A stretch of 64,000 nucleotides of DNA from Labrys sp. WJW (GCF_001676615.1 NZ_LYXZ01000051.1:1-64000), one strand, 5' to 3'; shown: positions 18,679 through 29,882, numbered from the stretch's first letter. The notes: generated by a model from the letters alone, not told the origin. Numbers and translations: made by a program.

Positions 18679-19683
18679 ATGCCGATTGCATCGGATGTCA
18701 TCGCTGCTATTACAGATTTTGCGATGGCGCGCATCAATATATTATTGATGATGGCGACGTTCGTATCGGGTGGAGTGTTTGCTTTCTTGTTCTTGCTGGC
18801 GGATACGGATGTAAGTCGCAATATTCGAGGGTTTCTTCGCTTTTTTATGCCTGCTTCGGGGTGGTTGAGCCACTCGACGAAAATCGACGTTCTCCTGTAC
18901 TTCATCATCAAATTCTCTTTTCGATGGGTGGCTCTTTTCGCAGCGATCCTGACCACGTTCCTGGCTGAGAAGGCCGGTGCGGCGCTGAGTGCCTGGTTCC
19001 AGTTCGATCAGAAATTGCAAGCCGGGCCGGTGACGATTGTCATATTATGTATAATTATGTTTATGTTCTCCGATCTCGGAGAATTCATAAGTCATTATAC
19101 CCAGCACAAAAATCGTTATCTTTGGGAATTCCATAAGATTCATCACTCGGCCACTTTCCTGACGCCGCTTACTGCCTCGCGCGTGCATCCGGTGGGTGTA
19201 CTTCTCGATGCCGTATTCATCGGCCTATGCCGAGTCATACCGGTTACCTTGATCGTATTCTTCTATGGTCTTTCCATCGTCGAGCTCCTGGCGATGCAGG
19301 CGAGCGCATCGCTGATCTTCTCGCTGCTGACATTGGGTACGCTCCAGCACACGCATTTTTCCATCAGCTTCGGGATCCTGGACCGTATCTTCATCAGTCC
19401 CCGCATGCATCAGGTCCATCACAGCGTGGCCCGCAAGCACTGGGACAAGAATATGGGTTCGAGATTGTCGATCTGGGACTGGATCGCCGGCACGGCCTAT
19501 CTGGCGTCGCGGGATGAAGTGCAGAAATACGGCATCGGCACGGTGGAGGACGAGCGCGGCGACTATCAGAGGGTCTGGTGGTGCTTTCTCGGCCCGATCG
19601 TGAAATGCGCTGTCGCCATGCGGCGTGCCGTCACGCGGACAAAGCGCGTGATACTGCGCCCGGAGCGGGCCGGCGGCGAGTGA
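18679..19683 (+). CDS. Sterol desaturase/fatty acid hydroxylase superfamily membrane protein
   Basis: A 334-residue membrane di-iron protein. The histidine boxes are visible: HYTQHK, HKIHHS and HQVHHS, with ASRVHP between, typical of FA_hydroxylase enzymes that introduce a hydroxyl or double bond in lipids. Four or more membrane segments flank them. The first ~200 codons are clearly more AT-rich (ATATTATTG, TTTTTTATG and similar) than the neighbouring GC-rich genes, suggesting acquisition by transfer. The preceding ~200 bases contain no gene. The substrate is unknown. Confidence 0.88.
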   Translation: MPIASDVIAAITDFAMARINILLMMATFVSGGVFAFLFLLADTDVSRNIRGFLRFFMPASGWLSHSTKIDVLLYFIIKFSFRWVALFAAILTTFLAEKAGAALSAWFQFDQKLQAGPVTIVILCIIMFMFSDLGEFISHYTQHKNRYLWEFHKIHHSATFLTPLTASRVHPVGVLLDAVFIGLCRVIPVTLIVFFYGLSIVELLAMQASASLIFSLLTLGTLQHTHFSISFGILDRIFISPRMHQVHHSVARKHWDKNMGSRLSIWDWIAGTAYLASRDEVQKYGIGTVEDERGDYQRVWWCFLGPIVKCAVAMRRAVTRTKRVILRPERAGGE

Positions 19684-19711
19684 GGCTGCTGCTCGGGAAT
19701 GCGGCTGGGCC

Positions 19712-20026
19712 TTAGCTCTTGTGTTCCAGCAACACCTGGCCGCGCTGTTGTATCAGCGTGGTCACCTTGTCTGCCAGCATGGTCAGGAAGATCGGCAGCA
19801 GGATGCTCACCGTCACCGTGTCGTCGCCGACATCGACGCTACCCGAAATGGTCTGCTTGAACACGCTCAGGCGGCACTCGAACCTGTCACCGTTCCAGGT
19901 TTCCTCGAGCGCCGTGAATTGCCCGGCATAGCTGTCGCGCAGTTGCGCAATGCCATCTTCGATGCGCTTGCGGGCAGCTGCACGGCCAAGGCTGTGAGGA
20001 ATGGTGACGGTCAGCGGGCGCGACAT
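19712..20026 (-). CDS. Polyhydroxyalkanoate-system family protein
   Basis: A 104-residue protein starting MSRPLTVTIPHSLGRAAA, with RIEDGIAQL and a beta-rich middle (GDRFECRLSVFKQTISGSVDV), then ILLPIFLTMLADKVTTLIQQRG. It resembles the small 'putative polyhydroxyalkanoic acid system protein' family found near PHA genes; the biochemical role is not known. The frame is open far upstream to 20911 antisense to radA, but homology and the Met at 20026 place the start there. It is convergent with the desaturase gene. Confidence 0.75.
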   Translation of the reverse strand: MSRPLTVTIPHSLGRAAARKRIEDGIAQLRDSYAGQFTALEETWNGDRFECRLSVFKQTISGSVDVGDDTVTVSILLPIFLTMLADKVTTLIQQRGQVLLEHKS

Positions 20027-20218
20027 GGGCTGTTCCAGGGTGTGGTGCGTGGTAGCCAAGATATAGGTTGTGGCTCGACGTGCCTGCAAGGGGAGGTCGT
20101 TCCTGGCCTGTGGGTTCAATTCTTGGCCTGTGGATTGCACTTGCAGGCCTGGGCGGCGGCAGGCCAGGGGCGGTCTGTCGGATTTGATCAGACTCGACCC
20201 GCCCGCTAGAAGGGCATC

Positions 20219-21622
<1,404 letters not shown>

Positions 21623-21925
21623 GGTGCGAGAATTTTGCGGATGTTTGAAACCTTGTCGATTCTCCGAGCGTGACCTGCCGGGCCACGCTCGGAGAATCGA
21701 CTTGTGAAAGCCAAAGGCGGAAATCCACTAAAGTTTCGCCATGAAGCGGGCATTTCCGCCGATTGCGCTGCAGCAAATGGGTGACGCCGTGTCGAACCGT
21801 CGTTATAGAAAGGCGCGCGGCCTTGTCTGTCGCGTCGCCTATGCAGGTATTTGCAGTGTTTCCCGGTAAATCCCATTCGTGGGCTTTACCGGGAAACACT
21901 GCTTCCAAATCAGGATAGACCGCCA

Positions 21926-22570
21926 ATGCCCGTAACGCTGCTGGATCTGATCGTCATCGGCGTCATGCTGATTTCGGCCCTTCTCGCAATGGTACGAGGC
22001 TTCACCCGCGAAGTTCTGGCCATTGCCGCCTGGGCCGCTGCCGCAATAGCCACCTTGTTGCTGTTCTCGCGGGTGCTGCCGCTGGTCACGCCCTATATCA
22101 AGAACGATACGCTGGCTCGTATCGCGACAGGTGCCGGCATCTTCCTGCTCGTTCTCCTGATCGCCTCCTTCATCACGATCCGTATCTCGGACATGATCCT
22201 GGACAGCCGGATCGGGGCGATCGATCGGACCTTCGGTTTCCTGTTCGGTGCGGCCCGCGGTCTTCTGCTCGCCATCGTCGCCTTCATCTTCTTCAGCTAT
22301 CTGGTGCCGCCCAAGTCGGAGCCGACCTGGGTGCAGGATGCCAAATCCCGCCAGCTTCTGGTGTCCGGGCGCGACTGGATCCTTACCCTGTTGCCGAGCG
22401 ATCCCGAAAACGTGATCCTCAAGCAATTGCGAGCCAATGAAGTGATCGGGCCTGGTGCCGACACCAACACCAATACGCAGGAACCGGATCCGGATGCCGC
22501 CGGCGCTCCCGCCGCTCCGCAGACCCAGCCGGCAACCCCAGCTCCGGCGGCGCCTGCGCCTGCACAATGA
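21926..22570 (+). CDS. cvpA: CvpA family membrane protein
   Basis: A 214-residue protein with four hydrophobic segments in the first ~130 residues (start MPVTLLDLIVIGVMLIS, then RGFTREVLAIAAWAAA, the CvpA signature). It ends with a Pro/Ala-rich tail (about residues 180-214). CvpA proteins are linked to colicin V production and envelope homeostasis. It sits directly upstream of purF, the conserved pairing. The frame extends upstream through a palindrome; ATG 21926 is the supported start. Confidence 0.9.
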   Translation: MPVTLLDLIVIGVMLISALLAMVRGFTREVLAIAAWAAAAIATLLLFSRVLPLVTPYIKNDTLARIATGAGIFLLVLLIASFITIRISDMILDSRIGAIDRTFGFLFGAARGLLLAIVAFIFFSYLVPPKSEPTWVQDAKSRQLLVSGRDWILTLLPSDPENVILKQLRANEVIGPGADTNTNTQEPDPDAAGAPAAPQTQPATPAPAAPAPAQ

Positions 22571-22712
22571 TGCGATTGCATTGCCACAGTAAACTTCCCA
22601 GCAGGTATGCTGGAAAAGTCGATCGGTGGTATTATCTCAATGTCGAACGGAGCGGCGAAACCTGGTTTCGGGCCGCTCACCCTTTTTTGGAGAAAAAATC
22701 CAAGTGAGCGCC

Positions 22713-24176
22713 ATGGCCCGTGACAACGACGATCTGGATCTCGACGCCGACCGCCTGCGTGAGGAATGCGGTGTGTTCGGCATCTTCGGACACAGCGAGG
22801 CAGCGGCGATCACCACCCTCGGTCTCCATGCCTTGCAGCATCGCGGGCAGGAAGCCTGCGGCATCGTCACCTTCGACGGTGTGCGCTACAATTCGGAACG
22901 GCGGCTCGGGCTGGTCGGCGACACCTTCTCCAAACGCGAGGTCATCGAGCGCCTGCCCGGCTCCCAGGCCATCGGCCACACCCGCTATTCGACGACGGGC
23001 GGCACCATCCTGCGTAATGTGCAGCCCTTGTTCGCGGAGCTCGAGGGCGGCGGTTTCGCCGTAGCCCACAACGGCAATCTCACCAACGGACTGACGCTGC
23101 GCCGTGAACTGATCGCCCGCGGCTCGATCTTCCAAGCTACCTCGGATAGCGAGGTGATCTTGCATCTTGTCGCGCGCTCGACACGCGAGAAGTTCATCGA
23201 TCGCTTCATCGATGCCCTGTTCCAGATCGAGGGGGCCTATGCCTTTGTCGGCCTGACCAACCACATGCTGGTCGGCGCCCGCGATCCGCTCGGCATTCGC
23301 CCCCTGGTGCTGGGCGAACTCGATGGCTGCTACATTCTTGCTTCCGAGACCTGCGCCCTCGATATCATCGGTGCCCGCTTCGTGCGCGACATCGAGAATG
23401 GCGAGGTCGTCATCATCACCAAGGACGGCGTAGAATCACTGAAGCCCTTCCCGCGCGTGCCTCCCCGGCCCTGCATCTTCGAATATATCTATTTCGCCCG
23501 TCCGGACTCCATCGTTCACGGCCGCAGCGTCTATGCCGTGCGCAAGAACTTCGGCGCCCAGCTTGCCGCCGAAGCCAGCGTCGAAGCGGATGTGGTGGTG
23601 CCGGTGCCGGATTCCGGCGTTCCCGCGGCGATCGGCTATGCCCAGGCGGCGGGCCTGCCCTATGAACTCGGCATCATCCGCAACCACTATGTCGGACGCA
23701 CCTTCATCCAGCCGACCCAGGCCATCCGCGAAATGGGCGTGCGCATGAAGCACAGCGCCAATCGTTCGGTCATCGAAGGCAAGCGTGTCGTGCTGATCGA
23801 CGATTCGATCGTGCGCGGCACCACGTCGGTGAAGATCGTGCGCATGATGCGCGATGCGGGGGCCAAGGAAGTGCATTTCCGCATTTCCAGCCCGCCCATC
23901 ACCCATCCCGACTATTACGGCATCGATACGCCCGACAGGGAAAACCTGCTGGCGGCGCGAATGGATCTGGAAGCCATGCGGGCCTATATGGGTGCCGACT
24001 CACTGGCTTTCCTGTCTGTCGATGGCGTCTACAAGGCATGCGGTTACGACCAGCGTGACTCTGTCCGCCCGCAGTTCACCGATCATTGCTTCACCGGCGA
24101 CTATCCGACCTTCCTGACCGATGTGGTCGGCGAAGGCGCCAAGCAGCAGTTCTCCCTGCTCGCCGAAGCAAGCTGA
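22713..24176 (+). CDS. purF: Amidophosphoribosyltransferase
   Basis: A 487-residue enzyme for the first committed step of purine synthesis (PRPP + glutamine to phosphoribosylamine). The glutaminase nucleophile Cys lies in REECGVFGIFGH, so a short propeptide of about 14 residues must be removed. HTRYSTTGG and AHNGNLTN are Ntn-glutaminase motifs, and VVLIDDSIVRGTTS is the PRPP-binding loop. Where B. subtilis-type PurF has the cluster cysteine in YPCFYG, this protein has HPDYYG, so an Fe-S cluster looks unlikely. GTG 22704, in frame and 11 bases after GGAG, is an alternative start. Confidence 0.96.
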   Translation: MARDNDDLDLDADRLREECGVFGIFGHSEAAAITTLGLHALQHRGQEACGIVTFDGVRYNSERRLGLVGDTFSKREVIERLPGSQAIGHTRYSTTGGTILRNVQPLFAELEGGGFAVAHNGNLTNGLTLRRELIARGSIFQATSDSEVILHLVARSTREKFIDRFIDALFQIEGAYAFVGLTNHMLVGARDPLGIRPLVLGELDGCYILASETCALDIIGARFVRDIENGEVVIITKDGVESLKPFPRVPPRPCIFEYIYFARPDSIVHGRSVYAVRKNFGAQLAAEASVEADVVVPVPDSGVPAAIGYAQAAGLPYELGIIRNHYVGRTFIQPTQAIREMGVRMKHSANRSVIEGKRVVLIDDSIVRGTTSVKIVRMMRDAGAKEVHFRISSPPITHPDYYGIDTPDRENLLAARMDLEAMRAYMGADSLAFLSVDGVYKACGYDQRDSVRPQFTDHCFTGDYPTFLTDVVGEGAKQQFSLLAEAS

Positions 24177-24236
24177 CGCGTCTCCACCCCGGTCCGGGGT
24201 GGGCACAGCAGCCCTATCCATCTTGTGAGTTTTCCG

Positions 24237-24977
24237 ATGTCCGATCTTCTCAAAGGCCGCCTGGCGCTCGTCACCGGCGCATCGCGCGGCATTGGCCGTG
24301 CTACGGCCGTGGCCCTGGCCGAGGCGGGGGCGCATGTCATCGCCGTGGCCCGCACCGTCGGCGCGCTCGAGGATCTCGACGATGAAATCCGCCAGAAGGG
24401 CGGTGCTGCAACCCTGGTTCCTCTCGACATCAAGGATGGCGATGGCATCGATCGGCTCGGCTACACGCTGTTCGAACGCTATGGCAAGCTCGACATCCTG
24501 ATCGGCAATGCCGGGGCACTCGGCGCGATCTCCCCCCTCGGCCATATCGAGCCCAAGGATTGGGACAATGTGTTTGCTGTGAACGTCACGGCCAATTGGC
24601 GCCTGATCCGCTCCTTCGATCCCCTGCTACGTAAATCCGATGCCGGACGCGCCATCTTCATCACGTCGGGTGCGGCCTGGAAGTCGACGGCCTATTGGGG
24701 GCTCTATGCGGCCACGAAGGCGGCCCTCAACTCCATGGTGGCGACCTATGCCGCCGAGACGGTGAATTCACCGATCCGGGCCAACCTCTTTTCGCCTGGC
24801 CCCGTCCGCACCCATATGCGCGCGGCCGCAATGCCGGGTGAAGACGCCGACACCCTGCCGCATCCCTCCAGCATTGCGCCCTCAATCCTCAAGCTCGCGA
24901 GTCCGGATCTTACCGAGACCGGGCAGGTCTACGAGATGCGCCAGGAACGCTTCCTCAGCTTCAGGGCGCCGGAATAA
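24237..24977 (+). CDS. SDR family NAD(P)-dependent oxidoreductase
   Basis: A 246-residue classical short-chain dehydrogenase. It has the cofactor motif TGASRGIGRA (residues 17-26), NAG at the expected position (IGNAGALG), catalytic Ser in FITSGAA and the YxxxK pair in LYAATKAAL. The active-site layout is intact; the substrate is unknown. It follows purF by about 60 bases. Its stop codon abuts a long inverted repeat. Confidence 0.9.
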   Translation: MSDLLKGRLALVTGASRGIGRATAVALAEAGAHVIAVARTVGALEDLDDEIRQKGGAATLVPLDIKDGDGIDRLGYTLFERYGKLDILIGNAGALGAISPLGHIEPKDWDNVFAVNVTANWRLIRSFDPLLRKSDAGRAIFITSGAAWKSTAYWGLYAATKAALNSMVATYAAETVNSPIRANLFSPGPVRTHMRAAAMPGEDADTLPHPSSIAPSILKLASPDLTETGQVYEMRQERFLSFRAPE

Positions 24978-24983
24978 TATCCT

Positions 24984-25059
24984 GGGAGCGCGGACATCTT
25001 GTCCGCTCTTGGAACCGCTATGCATACGGGGAAGAAGCGGACAAGATGTCCGCGCTCCC
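24984..25059. repeat. Perfect 24-bp inverted repeat between convergent genes
   Basis: Arms 24984-25007 (beginning GGGAGCGCGGACATCTTG) and 25036-25059 are exact reverse complements. Weaker pairing AATAAT/ATTATT outside extends the stem into the SDR stop and the der stop. A T-run (25066-25073) follows on the right. It probably works as a two-way terminator and belongs to the same repeat family as 212-274. Confidence 0.8.
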
Positions 25060-25063
25060 GGGA

Positions 25064-26470
25064 TTATTTTTTTCGGTCGAAGGGGTTTTTCGGCGAACGC
25101 AGGCTGAGCCGGATCGGCACGCCGGGCATGTCGAAGGTCTCGCGCAGGCCGTTGACCAGATAGCGCTGGAAGCTGTCGGGCAGAGCGTCGAGCTGGTTGC
25201 CGAAGATGGCGAAATGCGGCGGGCGGGTCTTCACCTGCGTCATGTAGCGGATCTTGATACGGCGACCCGACACGGCCGGCGGCGGATGATGTTCGAGCAC
25301 GCCCCCGAGCCAGCGGTTGAGGCGAGCCGTCGGCACACGGCGGTTCCACGTCGTGAAGGCACGGAAAGCGGCCTCCATCAAGCGGTCGAGGCCCTGTTCC
25401 GACAAGCCGGAAAGAGTGACCACCGGCGCGCCACGCAATTGCGGCAGCAGGCGCTCGAACATTTCGCGGGCGCTGGCGAGCGCCTTGTGGCGATCCTCGA
25501 CCAGATCCCATTTGTTGAGGCCGATGACGACCGCCCTGCCCTCGCGCTCCACGAGATCGGCGATCTGCAGATCCTGCTTTTCGAAAGGTGTGGCGCTGTC
25601 GAGCAGCAGCACGACCACTTCCGCGAAACGGACCGCCCGCAGCCCATCCGAAACGGACAGCTTTTCGAGCTTGTCCTCGATGCGGGCCTTCTTGCGCATG
25701 CCGGCGGTATCGAACAGCTTGATGCGCTTGTCGCGCCAGGTCCAGTCCACCGAAATGGTGTCGCGGGTGATGCCGGCCTCGGGGCCGGTCAGCATGCGGT
25801 CCTGGCCGATCAGGGCGTTGACGAGGGTCGACTTGCCGGCATTCGGCCGGCCGATGATGGCGATGCGCAACGGGCGGGCCACGCCCGCACCGAGATCGAT
25901 CGCCTCTTCCTCGCCTTCCTCGCCGCTGACGAGCGCATCGGTCTCCGCGACCTCCTCCTCGGGCTCATAGCCCGTGGCCGGCGCGATTTCGACGATCGCC
26001 TCGGCAAGATCCGCCATGCCCTCGCCATGCTCGGCCGAGATCGGCACGGGATCGCCGAGCCCGAGCGCGTAGGCTTCATAAGCGCCCTGGAAGCCGGTGC
26101 GGCTCTCGGTCTTGTTGGCGACCGCAATGACGGGCTTGCCGGACCGCCGTGCCACTTCCGCGAAATGTTCGTCCGCCGGGGTGACGCCGACACGGGCATC
26201 GAACATGAACAGGATCAGGTCACATTCGGCGATGGCGGCTTCCGTCTGGGCACGCATGCGCCCAGCGAGCGAGGCATCGTCGGCAACCTCGAGACCGGCG
26301 GTGTCGATCACCTTGAAATGGAGACTGCCGAGCCTGGCGTCGCCCTCGCGCCGGTCACGCGTCACGCCCGGGCGATCGTCGACGATGGCGAGCTTGCGAC
26401 CGACCAGACGATTGAACAGGGTCGACTTGCCGACATTGGGCCGGCCGACGATGGCGATGGAAACAGCCAT
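25064..26470 (-). CDS. der: GTPase Der (EngA), 50S ribosome assembly factor
   Basis: A 468-residue tandem-GTPase. The first G domain starts IAIVGRPNVGKSTLF with DDRPGVTRD, DTAGL and NKTE. The second has IIGRPNAGKSTLVN, DTAGMRKK and NKWD. A C-terminal KH-like domain ends RSPKNPFDRKK. The acidic linker between the domains (EEEVAETDALVSGEEGEEE) is long. The start at 26470 (MAVSIAIVG) is set by homology; the open frame continues to 26611 inside the upstream gene. It lies 2 bases after that gene, so they are co-transcribed. Confidence 0.96.
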   Translation of the reverse strand: MAVSIAIVGRPNVGKSTLFNRLVGRKLAIVDDRPGVTRDRREGDARLGSLHFKVIDTAGLEVADDASLAGRMRAQTEAAIAECDLILFMFDARVGVTPADEHFAEVARRSGKPVIAVANKTESRTGFQGAYEAYALGLGDPVPISAEHGEGMADLAEAIVEIAPATGYEPEEEVAETDALVSGEEGEEEAIDLGAGVARPLRIAIIGRPNAGKSTLVNALIGQDRMLTGPEAGITRDTISVDWTWRDKRIKLFDTAGMRKKARIEDKLEKLSVSDGLRAVRFAEVVVLLLDSATPFEKQDLQIADLVEREGRAVVIGLNKWDLVEDRHKALASAREMFERLLPQLRGAPVVTLSGLSEQGLDRLMEAAFRAFTTWNRRVPTARLNRWLGGVLEHHPPPAVSGRRIKIRYMTQVKTRPPHFAIFGNQLDALPDSFQRYLVNGLRETFDMPGVPIRLSLRSPKNPFDRKK

Positions 26471-26472
26471 GG

Positions 26473-27132
26473 TCAGGCCTTGGCAGGCTGGTCGGAGGCG
26501 ATGAGCTGCAGCATCAGCTCGGCCCGCTGACGTAGCGCCGGCGGTACATCCTTGTCGGTGATCACGGCCTGATACCATTTGGAGGCATTGGCAAGATCCT
26601 TGGCTTTCCACGCCGCAAGGCCGAGAACCTCACGCGCCGAATGACGCCAGGGCTCCCCCGCCGCGGTCAGGGGCTCGATCTTGCCGGCGAGATCCGCATA
26701 GGACGCGGTGTCGACCATGAGATAGCCGCCGCGCACCTTGGCGAGGCTCTGCAGCACAGGACCGAGCGAGGAATCGGCAGCCAGCGCCTCATAGGCCTTG
26801 ATGCCATCCTCGACCTTGTCGTTGGCAGTCTCTGCCGCCAGGCGGAAACGGGCAAGGGTCTGATAGCCGGCGCTGCCGTCCTTCATCAGCGCACCGAGGG
26901 CAGCCGCAGCCTCCTTGGTCTTGCCGCTCTGGGCCAGCGAAATCGCCTCCTGGAAACGCGCGCCGGTGGCTTCAGCCTGCTGCTTCAGGTAATGCTGATA
27001 GGCGACGTAACCCGACACGCCGATGACCACGGCGAGAGCGGCGCCAAGAACGTAATTGCCATATTTCGCCCAGAGCTTCTGCGCCTTTTCACGGCGCATG
27101 TCCTCGCTGACTTCCTGGAAGATATCGGTCAT
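26473..27132 (-). CDS. YfgM-like single-span membrane protein with TPR-like C-terminal domain
   Basis: A 219-residue protein. A cytoplasmic N-terminus (MTDIFQEVSEDMRREK) precedes one membrane segment (YVLGAALAVVIGVSGYVAY, about residues 27-45) and a helical tetratricopeptide-like domain. This is the YfgM architecture: a periplasmic SecYEG-associated chaperone factor in E. coli, also encoded next to der. Function is inferred from fold and neighbourhood. Confidence 0.82.
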   Translation of the reverse strand: MTDIFQEVSEDMRREKAQKLWAKYGNYVLGAALAVVIGVSGYVAYQHYLKQQAEATGARFQEAISLAQSGKTKEAAAALGALMKDGSAGYQTLARFRLAAETANDKVEDGIKAYEALAADSSLGPVLQSLAKVRGGYLMVDTASYADLAGKIEPLTAAGEPWRHSAREVLGLAAWKAKDLANASKWYQAVITDKDVPPALRQRAELMLQLIASDQPAKA

Positions 27133-27203
27133 AGACCCGGCTCGTATCCTCTAGAGCATGGCGCGCTGTAGCAAGAACGCCCTTTGCCCTGACTCTTTGG
27201 TTG

Positions 27204-27254
27204 GACGCGTCCTTGCGATTCGAGGTTTTTCCACCCAACCGCAGGACGCCTTGG
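27204..27254. repeat. Second copy of the gyrA-upstream dispersed repeat
   Basis: This 51-base block aligns without gaps to 8306-8356; GACGC, TTGCGATT, CGCA, ACGC and CTTGG/TTTGG positions are shared. GGTTGG/CCAACC arms give it internal dyad symmetry. It lies in the 234-base gap between the YfgM-like gene and the DUF2167 gene, both leftward; no gene is seen there. Confidence 0.55.
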
Positions 27255-27366
27255 TTCGCGCTGGCGCGAGATGTGTTTTCGGCGTAGAGGAGCGGCCCCT
27301 TGCCGTCAAGCAAACAGCGCTTCCGGTCGCCCAAACCGAGATTAAATCTCGGTATTCCAGCGGTTT

Positions 27367-28239
27367 TCACCGCCGCAGGGCTCGCAACGCGCTGCCGGCG
27401 AGAATGGCCAGTACCAGGAGCACTGCCAATAGCCACAGCCAGTTCGCCTTGAGATAGGCCAGCGCCGTGGCGCGAAGGCGGGGCGAGGTGGGAGTTATCA
27501 GGCTCGTGACTGGTCGCACTTCCAGCTTTCCCCTCACCGCGTCCTGATAACGATTGCCGGCGGTGAATTGCAGGCCCGCGAGGAAGGATTGGGCGATCGG
27601 CACATAGGACGACACCTCGGCGGCGGGCGAGACCAGGGTAAGCTCGAAATAGCCCTCGTTGCCCAGTGCATAGCCGTGGATGTTGGCCGTGCCCTCATCG
27701 GCTTCCCCACCCTTTTCGGGGCTGATTGCGCCCCAGATCAGTGTATGCTGCGCCTCGTCGTAATGGGGCCTGACCAGCCAATCGCGAACCTCGAGCCGGG
27801 GCTCGCCCCGTTTTTCACGGGCGGCATTGCCTTCCTCCGTGTTTGCCTTGAGGCGCGCCAGCAGATCACCTGCGTTCCAGCCGGGGGCCTCGGCATCGTC
27901 GATGCGCACACCGGAGCGATAATGAATGAAGACGACCCAATTCTGCTCGCCGGTCGGCACCAGCATGCCGAGAACACTGGGATCGCTCGGATAGTCCGAG
28001 GCGGAAGCCCAGGCCCCCGCTTCCGGCTGGCGTACGAAACCGGTGCCTTGCGGGAGCTTCAGCGTTGCCCGATTGTCCAGGGGAGCCATGGCGGGCCCTG
28101 GCAGCAGCACCTTCTGCATCGCCTCGACAGCCTGTTGCAGGACCTGTGCCTTGCGGATTCCGTCGGCCTCCTGCGCCAGCCCGTGGCCGGGCAGCAGGAA
28201 AGCCATAGCCGCGATGGCAAGCAGATACCTGGCGAACAT
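27367..28239 (-). CDS. DUF2167 family membrane-anchored protein
   Basis: A 290-residue protein. A signal peptide (residues 1-22, ending GHGLAQ) leads an exported domain of about 230 residues with WVVFIHYRSGVRIDDAEA and LIWGAISPEKGG. One C-terminal membrane segment (WLWLLAVLLVLAILAGSALRAL) and a short Arg-rich tail finish the protein. The layout matches the DUF2167 'predicted membrane-anchored protein' family, whose function is unknown. Confidence 0.78.
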   Translation of the reverse strand: MFARYLLAIAAMAFLLPGHGLAQEADGIRKAQVLQQAVEAMQKVLLPGPAMAPLDNRATLKLPQGTGFVRQPEAGAWASASDYPSDPSVLGMLVPTGEQNWVVFIHYRSGVRIDDAEAPGWNAGDLLARLKANTEEGNAAREKRGEPRLEVRDWLVRPHYDEAQHTLIWGAISPEKGGEADEGTANIHGYALGNEGYFELTLVSPAAEVSSYVPIAQSFLAGLQFTAGNRYQDAVRGKLEVRPVTSLITPTSPRLRATALAYLKANWLWLLAVLLVLAILAGSALRALRR

Positions 28240-28403
28240 GGGCAGTCTCCATTCGACGATGATGCCCTATAGCGCCAAATCCTTTGCAGTCCATGTCACG
28301 GCCGGAAATTTCCTCGATGGCGCGATGGGATGTCGTTGCGATGTCACCTGGGCTGAACTAGAAGATTGAAAAGGGAGAGCCGCAGCGCGGCTTCGAAATT
28401 GGA

Positions 28404-29882
28404 ATGACTACTAAGCCCCGCCGCTTCGACAATGCGAGAGCGGCCGTAGCGGCGATCACGCAGCTCTATGACGCGAACACCGCGCGCCTGCGGGAGGCCT
28501 TCACGGCATTCACCCGTGGCAAGGATTTCGATCACCGCATTCGCGCCTATTACCCCTATGTCAGTGTCAACACGGACAGCTTGCCCACGCTCGATGCTCG
28601 TACGCCATTCGGATTCGTGGCCGATACCGGCACCTATGCGACGACGCTGACGCGGCCGGACATCTTCAGCCGCTATCTGGAGGAACAGATCGCGCTGCTG
28701 TTGCGCAACACGGGTGTGGATGTCGAAGTGGGTGAGAGCTCCACGCCGATCCCGATCCATTTCGCGCTCGGCGAAGACTTCCACGCCGAAAGCGGCCTCG
28801 ATTACGGGCGCCTCGCCCTGCTGCCGCAGATCTTCGACGTGCCCGATCTCACCATCATGGACGATCGCATCGCCAACGGCATCGATGTGCGCTCGGCCGA
28901 TGGTGCCAAGCCGCTGGCGCTGTTCACCGCGCCGCGTATCGACCTCTCGCTGATGCGCCTGAAGCACTATACCGGCACCTCGGCGCGGCATTTCCAGAAT
29001 TTCGTGATCTTCACCAACTACCAGTTCTACATCGATGAATTCGTGCGGCTGGCGCAGACCATCCTGGCCAAGGGTGAAGGGGGCTCGCTGGGGTCCGGCT
29101 ACACGGCCTTTGTCGAGCCGGGCAATGTCGTCACCGAGCTTGGGGGCGAAACCCAGCAGCTCGACGTGACCGGCCACCATCCGCCGCGCCTGCCGCAAAT
29201 GCCGGCCTATCATCTCAAGCGTGCGGATGATTCCGGCATCACCATGATCAATATCGGCGTCGGCCCTTCCAACGCCAAAAACATTTCCGACCATGTCGCG
29301 GTGCTCAGGCCGCATGCCTGGCTGATGCTCGGGCATTGTGCGGGCCTGCGCAATTCGCAGATGCTGGGCGACTATGTGCTCGCCCATGCTTATCTGCGCC
29401 AGGATCAGGTGCTGGATGCCGATCTGCCACGCGAGGTGCCCGTGCCGGCCCTCGCCGAGATCCAGATTGCGATCGAGCGCGCTGTCGGAAGGGTCACGGG
29501 GTTGACCGGCTATGACCTCAAGCGGGTGATGCGGACGGGAACCGTTGCCACCGTCGACGACCGCAACTGGGAACTGCGTCCCTCGACGGTACAGAACCTG
29601 CCCTTCATCCAGAGCCGTGCGATCGCTCTGGACATGGAATCGAGCACCATCGCCGCCAATGGCTTCCGCTTCCGCGTGCCCTATGGCACGCTTCTGTGCG
29701 TTTCCGACAAGCCGCTGCATGGCCAGCTGAAATTGCCGGGCATGGCGGATTCCTTCTATCGCGAACGGGTCTCCCAACATCTCGCCGTCGGCCTGGAGAC
29801 CATGGCCCTGCTGCGCGAGACGGACAAGCGCCAACTGCACTCCCGCAAGCTGCGCAGCTTCAACGAGGTGGCGTTTCAGTAA
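28404..29882 (+). CDS. amn: AMP nucleosidase
   Basis: A 492-residue enzyme that hydrolyses AMP to adenine and ribose 5-phosphate. The N-terminal domain carries YYPYVSVNTDSLP. The C-terminal nucleoside-phosphorylase-like half contains INIGVGPSNAKNISDHVAVLRPHAWLM-type sequence, and AIALDMESSTIAANGFRFRVPYGTLLCVSDKPLHG includes the catalytic Asp region (SDKP). Length matches Amn of E. coli (484). It is divergent from the DUF2167 gene. Confidence 0.93.
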   Translation: MTTKPRRFDNARAAVAAITQLYDANTARLREAFTAFTRGKDFDHRIRAYYPYVSVNTDSLPTLDARTPFGFVADTGTYATTLTRPDIFSRYLEEQIALLLRNTGVDVEVGESSTPIPIHFALGEDFHAESGLDYGRLALLPQIFDVPDLTIMDDRIANGIDVRSADGAKPLALFTAPRIDLSLMRLKHYTGTSARHFQNFVIFTNYQFYIDEFVRLAQTILAKGEGGSLGSGYTAFVEPGNVVTELGGETQQLDVTGHHPPRLPQMPAYHLKRADDSGITMINIGVGPSNAKNISDHVAVLRPHAWLMLGHCAGLRNSQMLGDYVLAHAYLRQDQVLDADLPREVPVPALAEIQIAIERAVGRVTGLTGYDLKRVMRTGTVATVDDRNWELRPSTVQNLPFIQSRAIALDMESSTIAANGFRFRVPYGTLLCVSDKPLHGQLKLPGMADSFYRERVSQHLAVGLETMALLRETDKRQLHSRKLRSFNEVAFQ

